DNA from: F-183 sp964627455
GTDB lineage: Bacteria; Acidobacteriota; Terriglobia; Bryobacterales; Bryobacteraceae
Direction: 5' to 3'
Length of the DNA: 64,000 nt
NCBI GenBank assembly: GCA_964627455.1
Contig: CAZVKC010000033.1
Span: 21,846-85,845 of the forward strand
Made by a program: the position numbers and the translations under genes. Positions 54,003-63,084 of the stretch are shown here, one piece after another (position 1 is the stretch's first letter; every line of letters starts with the position of its first letter). The notes below the pieces were generated by a model that worked only from the letters and a program-made list of their open reading frames with translations, ran no database searches and was not told where the DNA came from.

Positions 54003-54803
54003 ATGAGCCGAACCAATGACATCGTCCTCATCTTTAACGGTGGCGATCCTTTTTCGAAAATGCTCCGGATCGACGATGACGTCAACACGCAGCTCTACCT
54101 CCAGAAAAAGTCTGAACTCAGCTATGCCCGGTCTCTGCTTGCCGAATCCCGGGGGGCTGGCCTGGAAGACGTCAACGCGACGATCGACGCAGCCACCCAG
54201 AGGATCCACGACTTCGTCAAAGGCCGCTTCGACACGATCGGCAAGGTTTGCCTTCTGGGAAGGAGCGCGGGGTGCGCTGTGGCCCTGGGACTCGCTGGAG
54301 AGTTGCACAGCAAAGGGGTCGATCAACTCACGTTTGTTGGCGTTTCGGACGTTCCCATGTGGGACCAGGGATGGAATCCCCCGGTGCGTCACGTCGGGGC
54401 AATCAAGCCGATCAACGGGCCGATTGCCACGGGAGCGGTAAGCCCGAACCCAGGCCTCATACCGATGAAGTCGCCTGTGCCCCAGCACGAGATCCCTTTT
54501 GCCAACCTCGATCGGGAGATCAAGGCCGACACCCTGATCAATCTCTACCAGATCAAGGGAAACCATATGAAGTACGCCCGCAGCCTCAATCGCTGGATCT
54601 GGTGGTCCGACCTCTCGGGCGGCGAGGTGCACGGAAAGCTGGGAGGCAAGTTCGACAACCGGTTTCGAGATGTCAAAGGGAATCTGTTCATAGACTTTGA
54701 CCTGAGCGTTCACGTGAACCTGAACACGGGTCCGCACTGGAAGGCGATGTGCGCCGAAGCCGCGAACGCTCTCGCCGACTTGCCGGCGCAACCATTGCCT
54801 TGA
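54003..54803 (+). CDS. alpha/beta-hydrolase-like protein of unknown function
   Basis: A protein of 266 residues. A nucleophile elbow GRSAG follows a beta strand (KVCLLGRSAGCAVALGLA), as in lipases and esterases, and a likely catalytic acid/histidine lies later (VSDVPMW; GNHMKYARSL). No signal peptide. It is second in a two-gene set after the peptidoglycan-binding-like protein. Substrate unknown. The gene converges on the CnaB-like gene. Confidence 0.6.
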   Translation: MSRTNDIVLIFNGGDPFSKMLRIDDDVNTQLYLQKKSELSYARSLLAESRGAGLEDVNATIDAATQRIHDFVKGRFDTIGKVCLLGRSAGCAVALGLAGELHSKGVDQLTFVGVSDVPMWDQGWNPPVRHVGAIKPINGPIATGAVSPNPGLIPMKSPVPQHEIPFANLDREIKADTLINLYQIKGNHMKYARSLNRWIWWSDLSGGEVHGKLGGKFDNRFRDVKGNLFIDFDLSVHVNLNTGPHWKAMCAEAANALADLPAQPLP

Positions 54804-54823
54804 GATTGCCTTGAGACTGGCTG

Positions 54824-56551
54824 TCAATCCTTGCGGACCACCACCTTCAGCGTCCGGGACTCCACGCCGTTCTCCGCCAGTTCGAGCTTCACGGCGCGCG
54901 TCTCGTGTTCCTTGAACAGTTCGGGATCCTGCGTCTCGAAGCCGTCGAGCGCTTCGAACGACAGCATCTGGTAAGCTCCCGGCGCGACGCCCTCGATCTC
55001 GAAGTTACCGTTCTGGTCCGTCGACGCGGTCTTCAGGAACGTGAAGAGCGACGCGGCCCGGCCTTTCACCGGCCGCACGATCACGGTTGCGCCGCGCACG
55101 GGTTTGTCGTCGACATCCACCACCGATCCGCTGATCTTCGCCGCACCGGGACTGATCACCAACTCCAGGCCTTCCGCCGTCATGCCGCTACTCAGGTCCA
55201 TGCCGGATTCCAGTACATCGGTGTCGCCAAGTCGCGCGGACTTCAGGTAATACCCTTTCGGCAGCCCCATGACCACGACTGAGTAATCGTCTGGCGCGAC
55301 ACCGAGCAGTTTGAACGTGCCCTTCTCCGTTACGCGTCCCATGCCGCCACCGAAATACATCTGGGACCTCGGCGTCAGGCTCACCGAAATATCCTCCAAC
55401 CGCACCGGATCCTCGGGCGTCGCCGTTCGCAGCGTGCCCTGCATCTCCGGCGCAGCCGTCATCGCCAGCACGACATTGTTGACGTCCCGCTCGCTGACTT
55501 CCACCTGAATCCGCCCGAACATGCGGCTTTCGGGGTTCTCCATGTGGTTCGCGAACAACACATAGGTCCCGGGGCGGATGCCGCGAATCTCGAACTCGCC
55601 GCTGCCCGGCCGCCAGGGAACCATCGGGCGATCGTACGTCATCGTATCGCCGCCATCCTTGGGATAGACCATGATCACGCCGCCACGATTCGTGTTCAGC
55701 CCCGTGATCTTGCCGCGGATCCGAAACGTGCGGGTCTTGTGCAGGACCATGTCCAGGCCTTGCAGCGTGGATCCCGCCGCGACGTTGATGCGCGTGGCGG
55801 ACGAGAGTTCGTTCGTGCCCGGATAGAAGGTGGGCGCAAAACCTTCTTCCGCCTGCGGGGATCCCGAACGGTCCACCGTCAGGCCGTATTGCTGCGTATT
55901 GCGCACCGTCGCCGACAGATAATAGCGCCCCGGCGCGACGCCGAATAGCCGGTACTCGCCGAGGTCGTTGGTCTGCGCCACAGCCGTGTTGATCATTTGC
56001 CGGCGGCCCTGCATATACGAGTATTTGCCCAGCGACACCATCGCATACTGCACGGGTTCGCCTTCCACGTCGCGGAGTCTTCCGGTGAGGACCGCTTGCG
56101 GCGTCATTGCAAAGTCCACGGACTTCATCTTCTGCGCTTTCTCGAGGCGGAGCGTCGTGCCGGCCACCGCCAGTCCCGGGCGGGACCCGTATTCGGTGCG
56201 CACAAAACCAGGTTTTTCGGCAGAGATCCGGTAAGCGCCCGGCTCCATTTCCTGCATTTTGAATTTGCCTTCGGCGTCCGTTGAACTGGAAAACGAGACG
56301 GGATCGGTTCCCGGGTTGACTGGCCGCGCGACAATACTGACGCGCTTCAACGGTTCGCCCGTCGCGGCATTTTTCACGACGCCTTCAATTGTGCAGAGAT
56401 CCTCCGGTTTGTACACGGGACGCTGCTGCTGCGGCGGCGGCTCCGGCGTCCTCGCGCCCTGCGGTGGACGGGTTTGCACCGGCATGGCGGCGCCGGTCTG
56501 GCCGAAACCCAAGGAAAGGTGGAACAGAAGAAGGAAACAAATGGAAAACAA
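54824..56551 (-). CDS. secreted carboxypeptidase-regulatory (CnaB-like) multi-domain protein
   Basis: A protein of 575 residues: a signal peptide (FSICFLLLFHLSLGFGQ), a Pro/Gln-rich spacer (PPPQQQRP), then several CnaB/carboxypeptidase-regulatory domains (for example IEGVVKNAATGEPLKRVSIVARP; SGSVVDVDDKPVRGATVIVRP; GNFEIEGVAPGAYQML). The repeats predict a rod of beta sandwiches on the outside of the cell. It lies directly downstream of a sigma factor and a kinase gene and may be controlled by them. The start TTG with AGGAGG upstream is chosen over the open frame to 56638. Confidence 0.82.
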   Translation of the reverse strand: MFSICFLLLFHLSLGFGQTGAAMPVQTRPPQGARTPEPPPQQQRPVYKPEDLCTIEGVVKNAATGEPLKRVSIVARPVNPGTDPVSFSSSTDAEGKFKMQEMEPGAYRISAEKPGFVRTEYGSRPGLAVAGTTLRLEKAQKMKSVDFAMTPQAVLTGRLRDVEGEPVQYAMVSLGKYSYMQGRRQMINTAVAQTNDLGEYRLFGVAPGRYYLSATVRNTQQYGLTVDRSGSPQAEEGFAPTFYPGTNELSSATRINVAAGSTLQGLDMVLHKTRTFRIRGKITGLNTNRGGVIMVYPKDGGDTMTYDRPMVPWRPGSGEFEIRGIRPGTYVLFANHMENPESRMFGRIQVEVSERDVNNVVLAMTAAPEMQGTLRTATPEDPVRLEDISVSLTPRSQMYFGGGMGRVTEKGTFKLLGVAPDDYSVVVMGLPKGYYLKSARLGDTDVLESGMDLSSGMTAEGLELVISPGAAKISGSVVDVDDKPVRGATVIVRPVKGRAASLFTFLKTASTDQNGNFEIEGVAPGAYQMLSFEALDGFETQDPELFKEHETRAVKLELAENGVESRTLKVVVRKD

Positions 56552-56634
56552 GGCGACCTCCTGCGGACAGAATAATCGGACGCAACAATCGCCAGTTTTG
56601 CTTACGGATATAGAAACATAATTCGCGAACGGAA

Positions 56635-57234
56635 TCACCCCGGGTTTTGGGAAGACCGTTCCGACATGCGGCGGGCCAGCCAGGCTTCCGCGACACGCTG
56701 TTCCCGGCTGACGGTGGCGGGAGAGACGCCCAGATACTCGCCTGCTTCGTACACGCTCATGCCGCCGAAATAGCGAAGTTCCACCAGCCGCGCTTTGCGC
56801 TCGTCGAATGCGGCAAGGTCATCGAGAGCGCCGTCCAGCAGAATCATTTCGACGGTCCGCAAACCATCTGAACCCGCAAGTCCGGGGTGTTGTTCCAATT
56901 GAACGAGTGACGCGCCGCCACCGCGCCGCGCTGCATTCACCTTGCGGGCGTGATCCGTCAGGATCTGCCTCATGAGCCGCGCGGCGAGGGCAAAGAAATG
57001 CTTGCGGTCCGAGAAATCCATTTCGCGGATCGAGGAGAACCGCAGGTAGGCTTCGTTCACCAGTGCGGTCGGCTGCAGGATGTGTCCTGGTTGTTCCTGC
57101 CGCAGATATCCGGCGGCAATCCGCCGCAACTCGGGATAAACAAGATCCGTCAGTTTCGCCAGCGACTCGGCATCGCCGCCAGACCAGGAACGCAGCAGTC
57201 CGGTGATGTCTCCGGGCCCGGCGGGTTGGTCCAT
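56635..57234 (-). CDS. ECF-type sigma factor of the kinase-linked subgroup
   Basis: A protein of 199 residues with region 2 (LVNEAYLRFSS; RKHFFALAARLMRQILTDHAR) and a region 4 helix-turn-helix (VELRYFGGMSVYEAGEYLGVSPATVSREQ). This sequence type (TIGR02999-like) is typical of acidobacteria and planctomycetes and often pairs with a protein kinase. Here it lies just after the kinase gene. The ATG at 57234 is chosen; the frame is open upstream but the extension overlaps the kinase gene. Confidence 0.88.
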   Translation of the reverse strand: MDQPAGPGDITGLLRSWSGGDAESLAKLTDLVYPELRRIAAGYLRQEQPGHILQPTALVNEAYLRFSSIREMDFSDRKHFFALAARLMRQILTDHARKVNAARRGGGASLVQLEQHPGLAGSDGLRTVEMILLDGALDDLAAFDERKARLVELRYFGGMSVYEAGEYLGVSPATVSREQRVAEAWLARRMSERSSQNPG

Positions 57235-57248
57235 TTGGACCAATGATA

Positions 57249-60008
57249 CTACCGTGACGCACGGGCGCCGCCGCTGGCGCAGGAGCGCAGGTCCGCCTGC
57301 GCTCGGGCGACGTGGGACTTTCGCTCGGCTTCGAGCGCAGGAGGCAATTTCGCGCGAGTCCAGCCGTCCAGGCTCTGCTGCAACCATCCGCGGCCTTCAT
57401 TCTTGAGACCGGCTTCGCAAAAGGAACGTCCCAGATCGCCGATGGCGCGGGCGCGGGTGGTTTCGCTTTCAAAAAAGTTCGGATTCGCGGATATCTCCGC
57501 GGCCAGTTCGCGAATGGCCGCGACAGGATCCGGCAGGCCGCCGGGGATCCGCGAGAGGTCGATCGTCGCCGTCGCGTAGTTACCCTGCGCGGCGGTTGGC
57601 TGAGCCCCTTTCCGTTGTGCTGTCGCCAGTTCGCGGGCGATGCGGTAATGGTCGACAGCGTCCTTCATGCGCCTCGTCTCCTTATAGAATTCGGCCCCCC
57701 GCAAATGCAGCGTGACGAGGTTGGAGGCCAGCGGCGAATTGCTGGGATCATTGCGCAAAGCGGATTCCGTCACCTCCATAGCCCGCCGCAGCGCTGCATG
57801 GGACGCCTGCACGTTCGAACCTTCGCGAAGGGCAAGAAGTGCGATTCGCAACTGGACCTGGGCGATGTCGAACTGTGCTCGCCGGTCTTTGGGATCGCGG
57901 CGCAGCATGGACTCCGCCACTCGCGAGGCCTCTTCGAAAGCGGCTGCGGCGCCTTTTGTATCGCCGAGATTGGCGCCCGCGCGGAACCCCAGGACCTCGC
58001 CGAGGTTTCCCCAGCAAACCAGCACGCGACGCTCCAGGTCGGGGTTGCCGGGATCCAATTCCAGCGCCTGTTTCGCAAAAGCGAGAGCCTGCCGGTTGGC
58101 CTCCGCGGATTCCGCGATCTTGCGTTCCTGGCGGTGGAGATCCGACAGTTGGAGATAGACGGCGCTCTGGCGGTTGAGGATCGCCGGATCGCGCGGATTC
58201 TTCTTCGCCAGGTTGACCGCAGCATCCATCGCGGCGTTAAGAAACGGCTTCGCTTCAGCAGCCCGGTTCAAGGTCAGCAGAAACATCGCGCGTGTGGTTT
58301 GCGCGCTGGCGTATTGGGCCATCACAGGATCGGGACCCAGCAGCGGCTCTATTGCCTGCACCGCTCGCTCCGCGTACTGCAATCCGACATCGGGCTTGCC
58401 CCGCTGTCGCTCGAGAGATCCGATTCGCTCCCATACCGCGCTGAGCAGGATCGCCGCCTGCTGGTTGCGGCGGGTGTCGAGAGACTGCAAAAGCGACTCG
58501 GCCTTGCGATAGCTGGCAGCGGCAGAATCGCGGTCGCCGAGATTGCGATTGCCCAGCGGACCGCCGGCAACATCCGCAACCTTGATGTACGCGTCCGCCA
58601 ACTCGATCGCCAGTTGCGGATCCTCCTTCGCTTCCTGCCGCAGGGATTCAAGATACTGCAGCGCGATTCCGACGATGTTCCTGCGAACCGCAGTCGATTC
58701 GGGCAGGCGCGCGATCTGATCCTGTACGTCGAAGACGAACGTGTGCGCGATGCTGCGGACCTGCGCAAAGCGGCGTTCCGCGCGGCGGGCCTGATACACC
58801 GTGGCGATGACGCCCGCCACGACGGCAACGGCCAGGAATCCGCCTGCCGTGACCAGCACCCAATGACGGCGCAGGAACTTGCCGCCGCGATACGCCAGTC
58901 CTCCACCACGCGCCTGGACGGGCATCCCGTTCAGGTACCGGCGCAAGTCATCGGCGAGAGCGGTGACGGACGCGTAGCGGCTCTCCGGCTCTTTGCGCAA
59001 GCATTTGGCGACGATATTATCGACGTCACCGGCCAGCAGACGCCGGGACCTGGGATCCGCAACGCGGGTACTGGAACGCGGCGGATCGGTTTCGCAGATC
59101 GCGGTTTCGATGGCGCCGGGAGTCCGCGTATCGACGCGCTGCGCCCGTTCGCCGGTCAGCAGTTCGAACAGCACCAGTCCGAGTTGGTAGACATCCGTGC
59201 GGATCGTGACGCGCTGGCCGCGAATCTGTTCCGGCGAGCAATAGTCCGGCGTCATCATGCGAAACGCGGCTTCGGTTTGCGTGACGCCGCCGCTGGCGTC
59301 TTCCGCTCCATCGATATTGAAGATCCGCGCGATGCCGAAATCGAGCAGTTTGACGTTGCCGGATGCGTCCACCAGGATGTTGGCCGGCTTCAGGTCCCGG
59401 TGCACGATGAGATTCTGGTGCGCATACTCAACTGCGGAACAAACATCGAGAAACAGTTGGATGCGGTCGCGAACCCCGAGTTGCCTCGCGGAGGCGTAAT
59501 CCGTGATCGGGCTGCCCTCGATGAACTCCATGGCGAAATACGGGAGTCCTTCGGGTGTCGATCCGCCGTCGATGAAACGCGCAATGTTCGGATGTTCGAG
59601 GCCGGCCAGAATCTGGCGCTCGTGCCGGAAGCGTTCCCGAAAGTGATCCGAATAGACGGCGCGCGTCGCCACTTTCACGGCGACCCGCTGGCGAAACGCT
59701 TCGCCTTCGCGAACCGCCTCGAAGACCGCGCCCATGCCTCCCTGCCCGACCTCACGAGTGAGCAGGTAGGGGCCGATCCGCCTGCCTGTAAGTCCGGGAA
59801 GTGTTTCCACCATGCCGCCGATCGCAGCGCCGATGCGAGCCCCGCTTTGCCCGTGCTGGTCGAACTCGAGAAGCGATTCCACTTCCGCGCGGATCTCCGG
59901 TTCTCCCGCGGTTTCCCGGTCGAGGAACGCAGCCCGGTCGGCGCTGGATTGGATTTCTACAGCCTGCGCGAAGAGGTCTTGCGCCCGCTGCCAGGATCGC
60001 GAAGTCAT
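57249..60008 (-). CDS. membrane serine/threonine protein kinase with TPR domain
   Basis: A protein of 919 residues. Kinase domain about 80-360: glycine loop GQGGMG (88-93), Lys112, Glu130, HRD (203-205) with DLKPAN, DFG (223-225). Transmembrane helix near residue 390 (WVLVTAGGFLAVAVVAGVIATVY), then TPR-like repeats to the end. It is a Hanks-type kinase with an outside TPR sensor. Its partner is probably the sigma factor 14 bases downstream, whose activity it may control by phosphorylation. Confidence 0.92.
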   Translation of the reverse strand: MTSRSWQRAQDLFAQAVEIQSSADRAAFLDRETAGEPEIRAEVESLLEFDQHGQSGARIGAAIGGMVETLPGLTGRRIGPYLLTREVGQGGMGAVFEAVREGEAFRQRVAVKVATRAVYSDHFRERFRHERQILAGLEHPNIARFIDGGSTPEGLPYFAMEFIEGSPITDYASARQLGVRDRIQLFLDVCSAVEYAHQNLIVHRDLKPANILVDASGNVKLLDFGIARIFNIDGAEDASGGVTQTEAAFRMMTPDYCSPEQIRGQRVTIRTDVYQLGLVLFELLTGERAQRVDTRTPGAIETAICETDPPRSSTRVADPRSRRLLAGDVDNIVAKCLRKEPESRYASVTALADDLRRYLNGMPVQARGGGLAYRGGKFLRRHWVLVTAGGFLAVAVVAGVIATVYQARRAERRFAQVRSIAHTFVFDVQDQIARLPESTAVRRNIVGIALQYLESLRQEAKEDPQLAIELADAYIKVADVAGGPLGNRNLGDRDSAAASYRKAESLLQSLDTRRNQQAAILLSAVWERIGSLERQRGKPDVGLQYAERAVQAIEPLLGPDPVMAQYASAQTTRAMFLLTLNRAAEAKPFLNAAMDAAVNLAKKNPRDPAILNRQSAVYLQLSDLHRQERKIAESAEANRQALAFAKQALELDPGNPDLERRVLVCWGNLGEVLGFRAGANLGDTKGAAAAFEEASRVAESMLRRDPKDRRAQFDIAQVQLRIALLALREGSNVQASHAALRRAMEVTESALRNDPSNSPLASNLVTLHLRGAEFYKETRRMKDAVDHYRIARELATAQRKGAQPTAAQGNYATATIDLSRIPGGLPDPVAAIRELAAEISANPNFFESETTRARAIGDLGRSFCEAGLKNEGRGWLQQSLDGWTRAKLPPALEAERKSHVARAQADLRSCASGGARASR

Positions 60009-60093
60009 CGTTGTTCAGCCTACCGCACTGGTCCCCGGCAGGCATCGCCGTTGTCTGGTCATGTATACCAAGCGTGATTTCGCGGGATTCGTT

Positions 60094-60876
60094 TCACGAG
60101 TTCCCGGCGAGCGCGGCTTCGAGAAATCGAACCGCCTCCTCAGGGCATGCTTCGAGGCTGTTGTGACTGGCGCCGGCGATTACGGAAAGCTTCGCAACGC
60201 CAGTCGCAAACTGCTGGTGCAACCGCTCCGTGCTTTCTCGTGGAACCACTTCGTCCCGCGAGGCTTCAAAGATCAGGGTCTTCGCCGTGACTTGTGGCGC
60301 CCAGCGCCAGGACTCGTATTTGTCCCGCAGCAGCCAGCGCACCGGCAGGAACGGGTAATGGTGTGCAGCGACTTCCAGCAGGCTGTCGAATGGCGTCAGC
60401 AGAATCAGGCCGGAGACCGCTTGCGGCCGGCGGCTTGCGACAAAAACAGCGAGGCTGCTACCGAGGCTGCGCCCTGCGACGGCAACGTTCGGATGCGCGG
60501 CGTGGACACGATCGAACAGCGCGAGAGCGTCGGCGAGCAGCGCCGGTTCGGAAGGGGCGCCCGCGCTGCCCCCGTAACCGCGATAGTGGAGGAAGTAGAG
60601 CGAGTACCGTGGCAACTTCGCCGCAAACTCGGGCAAAGTTGTCGAAACGTCCTCGGCATTGCCCCCGAAGTACACAATGGCCCCAGGAGAATTCGCGAGG
60701 ATACGCGTCCGTGCGAGGACCTTGCCTGCTTCTGTTTGCAGCTCGATGTGAGGCGTCGCCGGACGCGTAGCCGGTGCAGGAAAATAAATCATCGCACGCT
60801 GCAGGAAGAACGCTGCCACGCATAGGCATGCGTAGGCAATGAGGATCCCGATGACAGCGTTCGACAGCATTCGCAC
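60094..60876 (-). CDS. membrane-anchored alpha/beta hydrolase
   Basis: A protein of 260 residues: an N-terminal helix (AVIGILIAYACLCVAAFFL), then a hydrolase fold with nucleophile elbow AGRSLGSS, catalytic Asp in FEASRDEVVP and His in GASHNSLE. The RGYGGSAGAPSE segment is typical of the BEM46/YhfR-like hydrolases. Substrate unknown. Overlaps nothing; eight bases separate it from the DinB gene. Confidence 0.85.
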   Translation of the reverse strand: MRMLSNAVIGILIAYACLCVAAFFLQRAMIYFPAPATRPATPHIELQTEAGKVLARTRILANSPGAIVYFGGNAEDVSTTLPEFAAKLPRYSLYFLHYRGYGGSAGAPSEPALLADALALFDRVHAAHPNVAVAGRSLGSSLAVFVASRRPQAVSGLILLTPFDSLLEVAAHHYPFLPVRWLLRDKYESWRWAPQVTAKTLIFEASRDEVVPRESTERLHQQFATGVAKLSVIAGASHNSLEACPEEAVRFLEAALAGNS

Positions 60877-60883
60877 GGCGGCG

Positions 60884-61414
60884 CTATTTCATAACAGACA
60901 GGTAGGCAGCCCAGGGTCCGACTTCGTTCTGATATCGGCGCGCCATCACGCGGTTGATCTGGACGAGGTGTGCGAGATCGTGCGCTGTCCAGGTCGCGAG
61001 CAACTGGCGGAGCGTGACGGCGCCGAAGGCGGGATGGGTCCCTTGCAGGTCCAGGTGTTGCGGCTGGAGATCGAAACCGCGCAACTGCTGCAGGCTCTCG
61101 CGGCGCAGGAGCGCAAATTCGTCGAGCAGGACCTCGAGCGATTTCCCCTCGCTGTCGCGGAACTGCGCTTCGCGATCGAACGGCTCGAAGGCTTTTGACT
61201 GGCCGTAATCGAGGATGGTCCGCAGCCGCGGGATCCAATCGGCCTTTTCGCCATGGATCAGATGGCCGATCACGATGTACGGGCTCCACGTGCCGGGGCC
61301 TTCTGTCACGGCGTCGGTCCAGGCGGAGGGCAAGCCTCTCAGCAGCGTGTTGAGGACGGCCGGGGTCCGCTCGAGAACGGCAATGCTTTCGGCGAGGAAG
61401 GGATCTGCGCTCAT
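60884..61414 (-). CDS. DinB-family protein
   Basis: A protein of 176 residues, a four-helix DinB/YfiT-like bundle. The metal ligands are in VIGHLIHGE and TAHDLAHLVQINRVM. DinB proteins bind a divalent metal and some are thiol transferases, but for this one the activity is unknown. The ATG at 61414 is preferred to an upstream ATG at 61456. Confidence 0.85.
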   Translation of the reverse strand: MSADPFLAESIAVLERTPAVLNTLLRGLPSAWTDAVTEGPGTWSPYIVIGHLIHGEKADWIPRLRTILDYGQSKAFEPFDREAQFRDSEGKSLEVLLDEFALLRRESLQQLRGFDLQPQHLDLQGTHPAFGAVTLRQLLATWTAHDLAHLVQINRVMARRYQNEVGPWAAYLSVMK

Positions 61415-61430
61415 CGTTGCGATCCCCGGG

Positions 61431-62447
61431 TTAGATGAGCCCGTTGCGGCGCGCATAGTGCAACGCGTCGACCGCGGCGCCGCGCGCGCCGGCCGTGTCG
61501 CCGTGCGGCATGATGTGGATCGGGATATCAGCCTGTTCCTGGCGCTGTTCCGGCATCCCCTTGCGGACTTCGCTGATGAACCATTGCTGGAACTCGACGC
61601 CGGTTTCGATGGCGCCGCCGCCGATGATCAGCACATCCGGATCGAAGGTGTTGATCATTTCGTCGAAGAAGAGTCCCAGCGCGTGAGCCTGCACGCGGAA
61701 GACGTCGCGGCACAAGGCGTCGCCCTTCTCTGCCCTGCCTCGAACCAGCTTCGCCGCCTGCTTGATGTCCATGCCGTTGAACTCGTGGCCCGGGTAGCGA
61801 TTGAGGAAATACGGCAGCAGCGTGTTGGTGATCGCTGTGAGGGAGCAGAGGGATTCGAGGTCACCCGTGCGGCCGCAGTTGCACTTGGGAACCATGCCTT
61901 CGGTGTCGACGATGCTCTGGTACGGAACCAGCACGTGGCCGAGTTCGCCGCCGAAGCCCTTGCGGCCCTTGACGTCGCGGCCGTTGATGATCACGCCGCC
62001 GCCGAGTCCCGTGCCGATGATCGCGGAAATCGAGGTTTCCTTGTCGCTCGCGCCAAAGATCTCGTAGTGTCCCCAGAGCGCGCCCGCGTTGCCGTCATTG
62101 AGGTAGGTGACGGGGCGTCCGACGCGCGCTTCGAGGTTCGAGCGGATATCGAAGTTCGCCCAGTTGGCGTGAACGAAGTTGGTGGATCCTTCAGCGCTGA
62201 GAACGCCGGTGGCGCTGGCGGGTCCCGGCGTGTCGAGACCGACGACGACGATCTGGTCCAGTGGCACGCCCACTTTGTCGACGGCCATCTGCAAGCCGTC
62301 TTCGATCTGTTTCAGGCAGACATCCGGACCTTGGACCGACAGCGCGGGATGTTCGCACAGCCCGTCGATGAGGAACTTTCCGTCTGCATCGACAATCGTG
62401 TAATTGACGGCGGTTCCACCGAGGTCCACGCCAGCGACGTATTTCAT
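61431..62447 (-). CDS. ROK-family sugar kinase
   Basis: A protein of 338 residues. The ATP motif is GVDLGGTAVN at the start and the zinc region is KCNCGRTGDLESLCS. The usual ROK zinc motif CxCGxxGC has its third cysteine replaced by aspartate, with a cysteine five residues on that could stand in. A kinase rather than a repressor, as no helix-turn-helix is present; glucose or N-acetylated sugars are the likely substrates. The ATG at 62447 has GGAGAG upstream. Divergent from the SRPBCC gene. Confidence 0.9.
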   Translation of the reverse strand: MKYVAGVDLGGTAVNYTIVDADGKFLIDGLCEHPALSVQGPDVCLKQIEDGLQMAVDKVGVPLDQIVVVGLDTPGPASATGVLSAEGSTNFVHANWANFDIRSNLEARVGRPVTYLNDGNAGALWGHYEIFGASDKETSISAIIGTGLGGGVIINGRDVKGRKGFGGELGHVLVPYQSIVDTEGMVPKCNCGRTGDLESLCSLTAITNTLLPYFLNRYPGHEFNGMDIKQAAKLVRGRAEKGDALCRDVFRVQAHALGLFFDEMINTFDPDVLIIGGGAIETGVEFQQWFISEVRKGMPEQRQEQADIPIHIMPHGDTAGARGAAVDALHYARRNGLI

Positions 62448-62524
62448 CTGCTCGTTCTCTCCGTTCTTCGGCGATGATGCCTGAAATTGACAGGCTATCG
62501 CGAACCGGCGGCCTTCGCCAACAC

Positions 62525-62540
62525 TGAAGTATTCACTTGA
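62525..62540. promoter_or_regulatory. operator copy 1 for ArsR-type repressor
   Basis: TGAAGT-ATTC-ACTTGA, an inverted repeat with one mismatch, ending in the -35 box. Confidence 0.65.
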
Positions 62541-62566
62541 CAATCATTTCTGCGGCGCCACATACT
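62537..62566 (+). promoter_or_regulatory. sigma-70 promoter of the SRPBCC-ArsR operon
   Basis: TTGACA (perfect -35) and CATACT separated by 18 bases. The predicted start lies near 62573, inside operator copy 2; the SRPBCC ATG follows at 62603 behind GAGGAGG. Confidence 0.7.
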
Positions 62567-62581
62567 GAAGTTGCTACTTCA
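62566..62581. promoter_or_regulatory. operator copy 2 for ArsR-type repressor
   Basis: TGAAGT-TGCT-ACTTCA, a perfect six-base inverted repeat, 41 bases (about four helical turns) from copy 1. The pair brackets the promoter. Confidence 0.7.
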
Positions 62582-62602
62582 CTATTTCATTGAGGAGGCG
62601 AA

Positions 62603-63082
62603 ATGCCCGAATCTTCCGTCGTACATCACACCTTCGTGATCGAGAAGTCTTTTGCCAAGCCGCCCGAGCGCGTGTTCGCGGCGTTCGCGGATCCGGCGCA
62701 GAAACGGCGCTGGTTTGCCGAAGGGCTGAGCCATGACGTATTGTCGTTCGAGATGGATTTCCGCGAAGGCGGCGCCGAGGTGATCCGATACCGGTTCAAG
62801 GAAGGCACGCCCTTTCCGGGTGTCGAGTTCTTCGGCGAGGGGAGCTACCTCGACATCGTACCCGGCAAGCGCATCGTGATGGCTTCGACCATGAACTTTC
62901 CCGGCAGGCGCATTTCGGCGTCGCAGGTCACCTACGAACTGCGCCCCGCCGAAGGCGGCGGGACCACGCTCATCTGCACGCATCAGGGAGCGTTCTTCGA
63001 GGGATCCGACGGGCCGCAGTTGCGGGAACAGGGATTCCAGGTGCTCCTCGCGAAACTGGCGGAGGAACTGGCGGATCAATAG
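62603..63082 (+). CDS. SRPBCC (AHSA1-like) domain protein
   Basis: A protein of 159 residues of the START/SRPBCC fold: VVHHTFVIEKSFAKPPERVFAAFADPAQKRRWFAEG, GGAEVIRYRFKEG and the C-terminal helix. Such proteins bind small hydrophobic ligands; those next to ArsR genes have no settled function. It is followed two bases later by the ArsR-like gene and shares its operators. Confidence 0.9.
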   Translation: MPESSVVHHTFVIEKSFAKPPERVFAAFADPAQKRRWFAEGLSHDVLSFEMDFREGGAEVIRYRFKEGTPFPGVEFFGEGSYLDIVPGKRIVMASTMNFPGRRISASQVTYELRPAEGGGTTLICTHQGAFFEGSDGPQLREQGFQVLLAKLAEELADQ

Positions 63083-63084
63083 GA

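Noticed and set aside
57312..60077. Long open frame of 921 codons on the plus strand over the kinase gene
   Set aside because: It is the mirror of the kinase gene in GC-rich DNA, with no known domain and Arg/Ala-rich composition. The minus-strand kinase has complete motifs.
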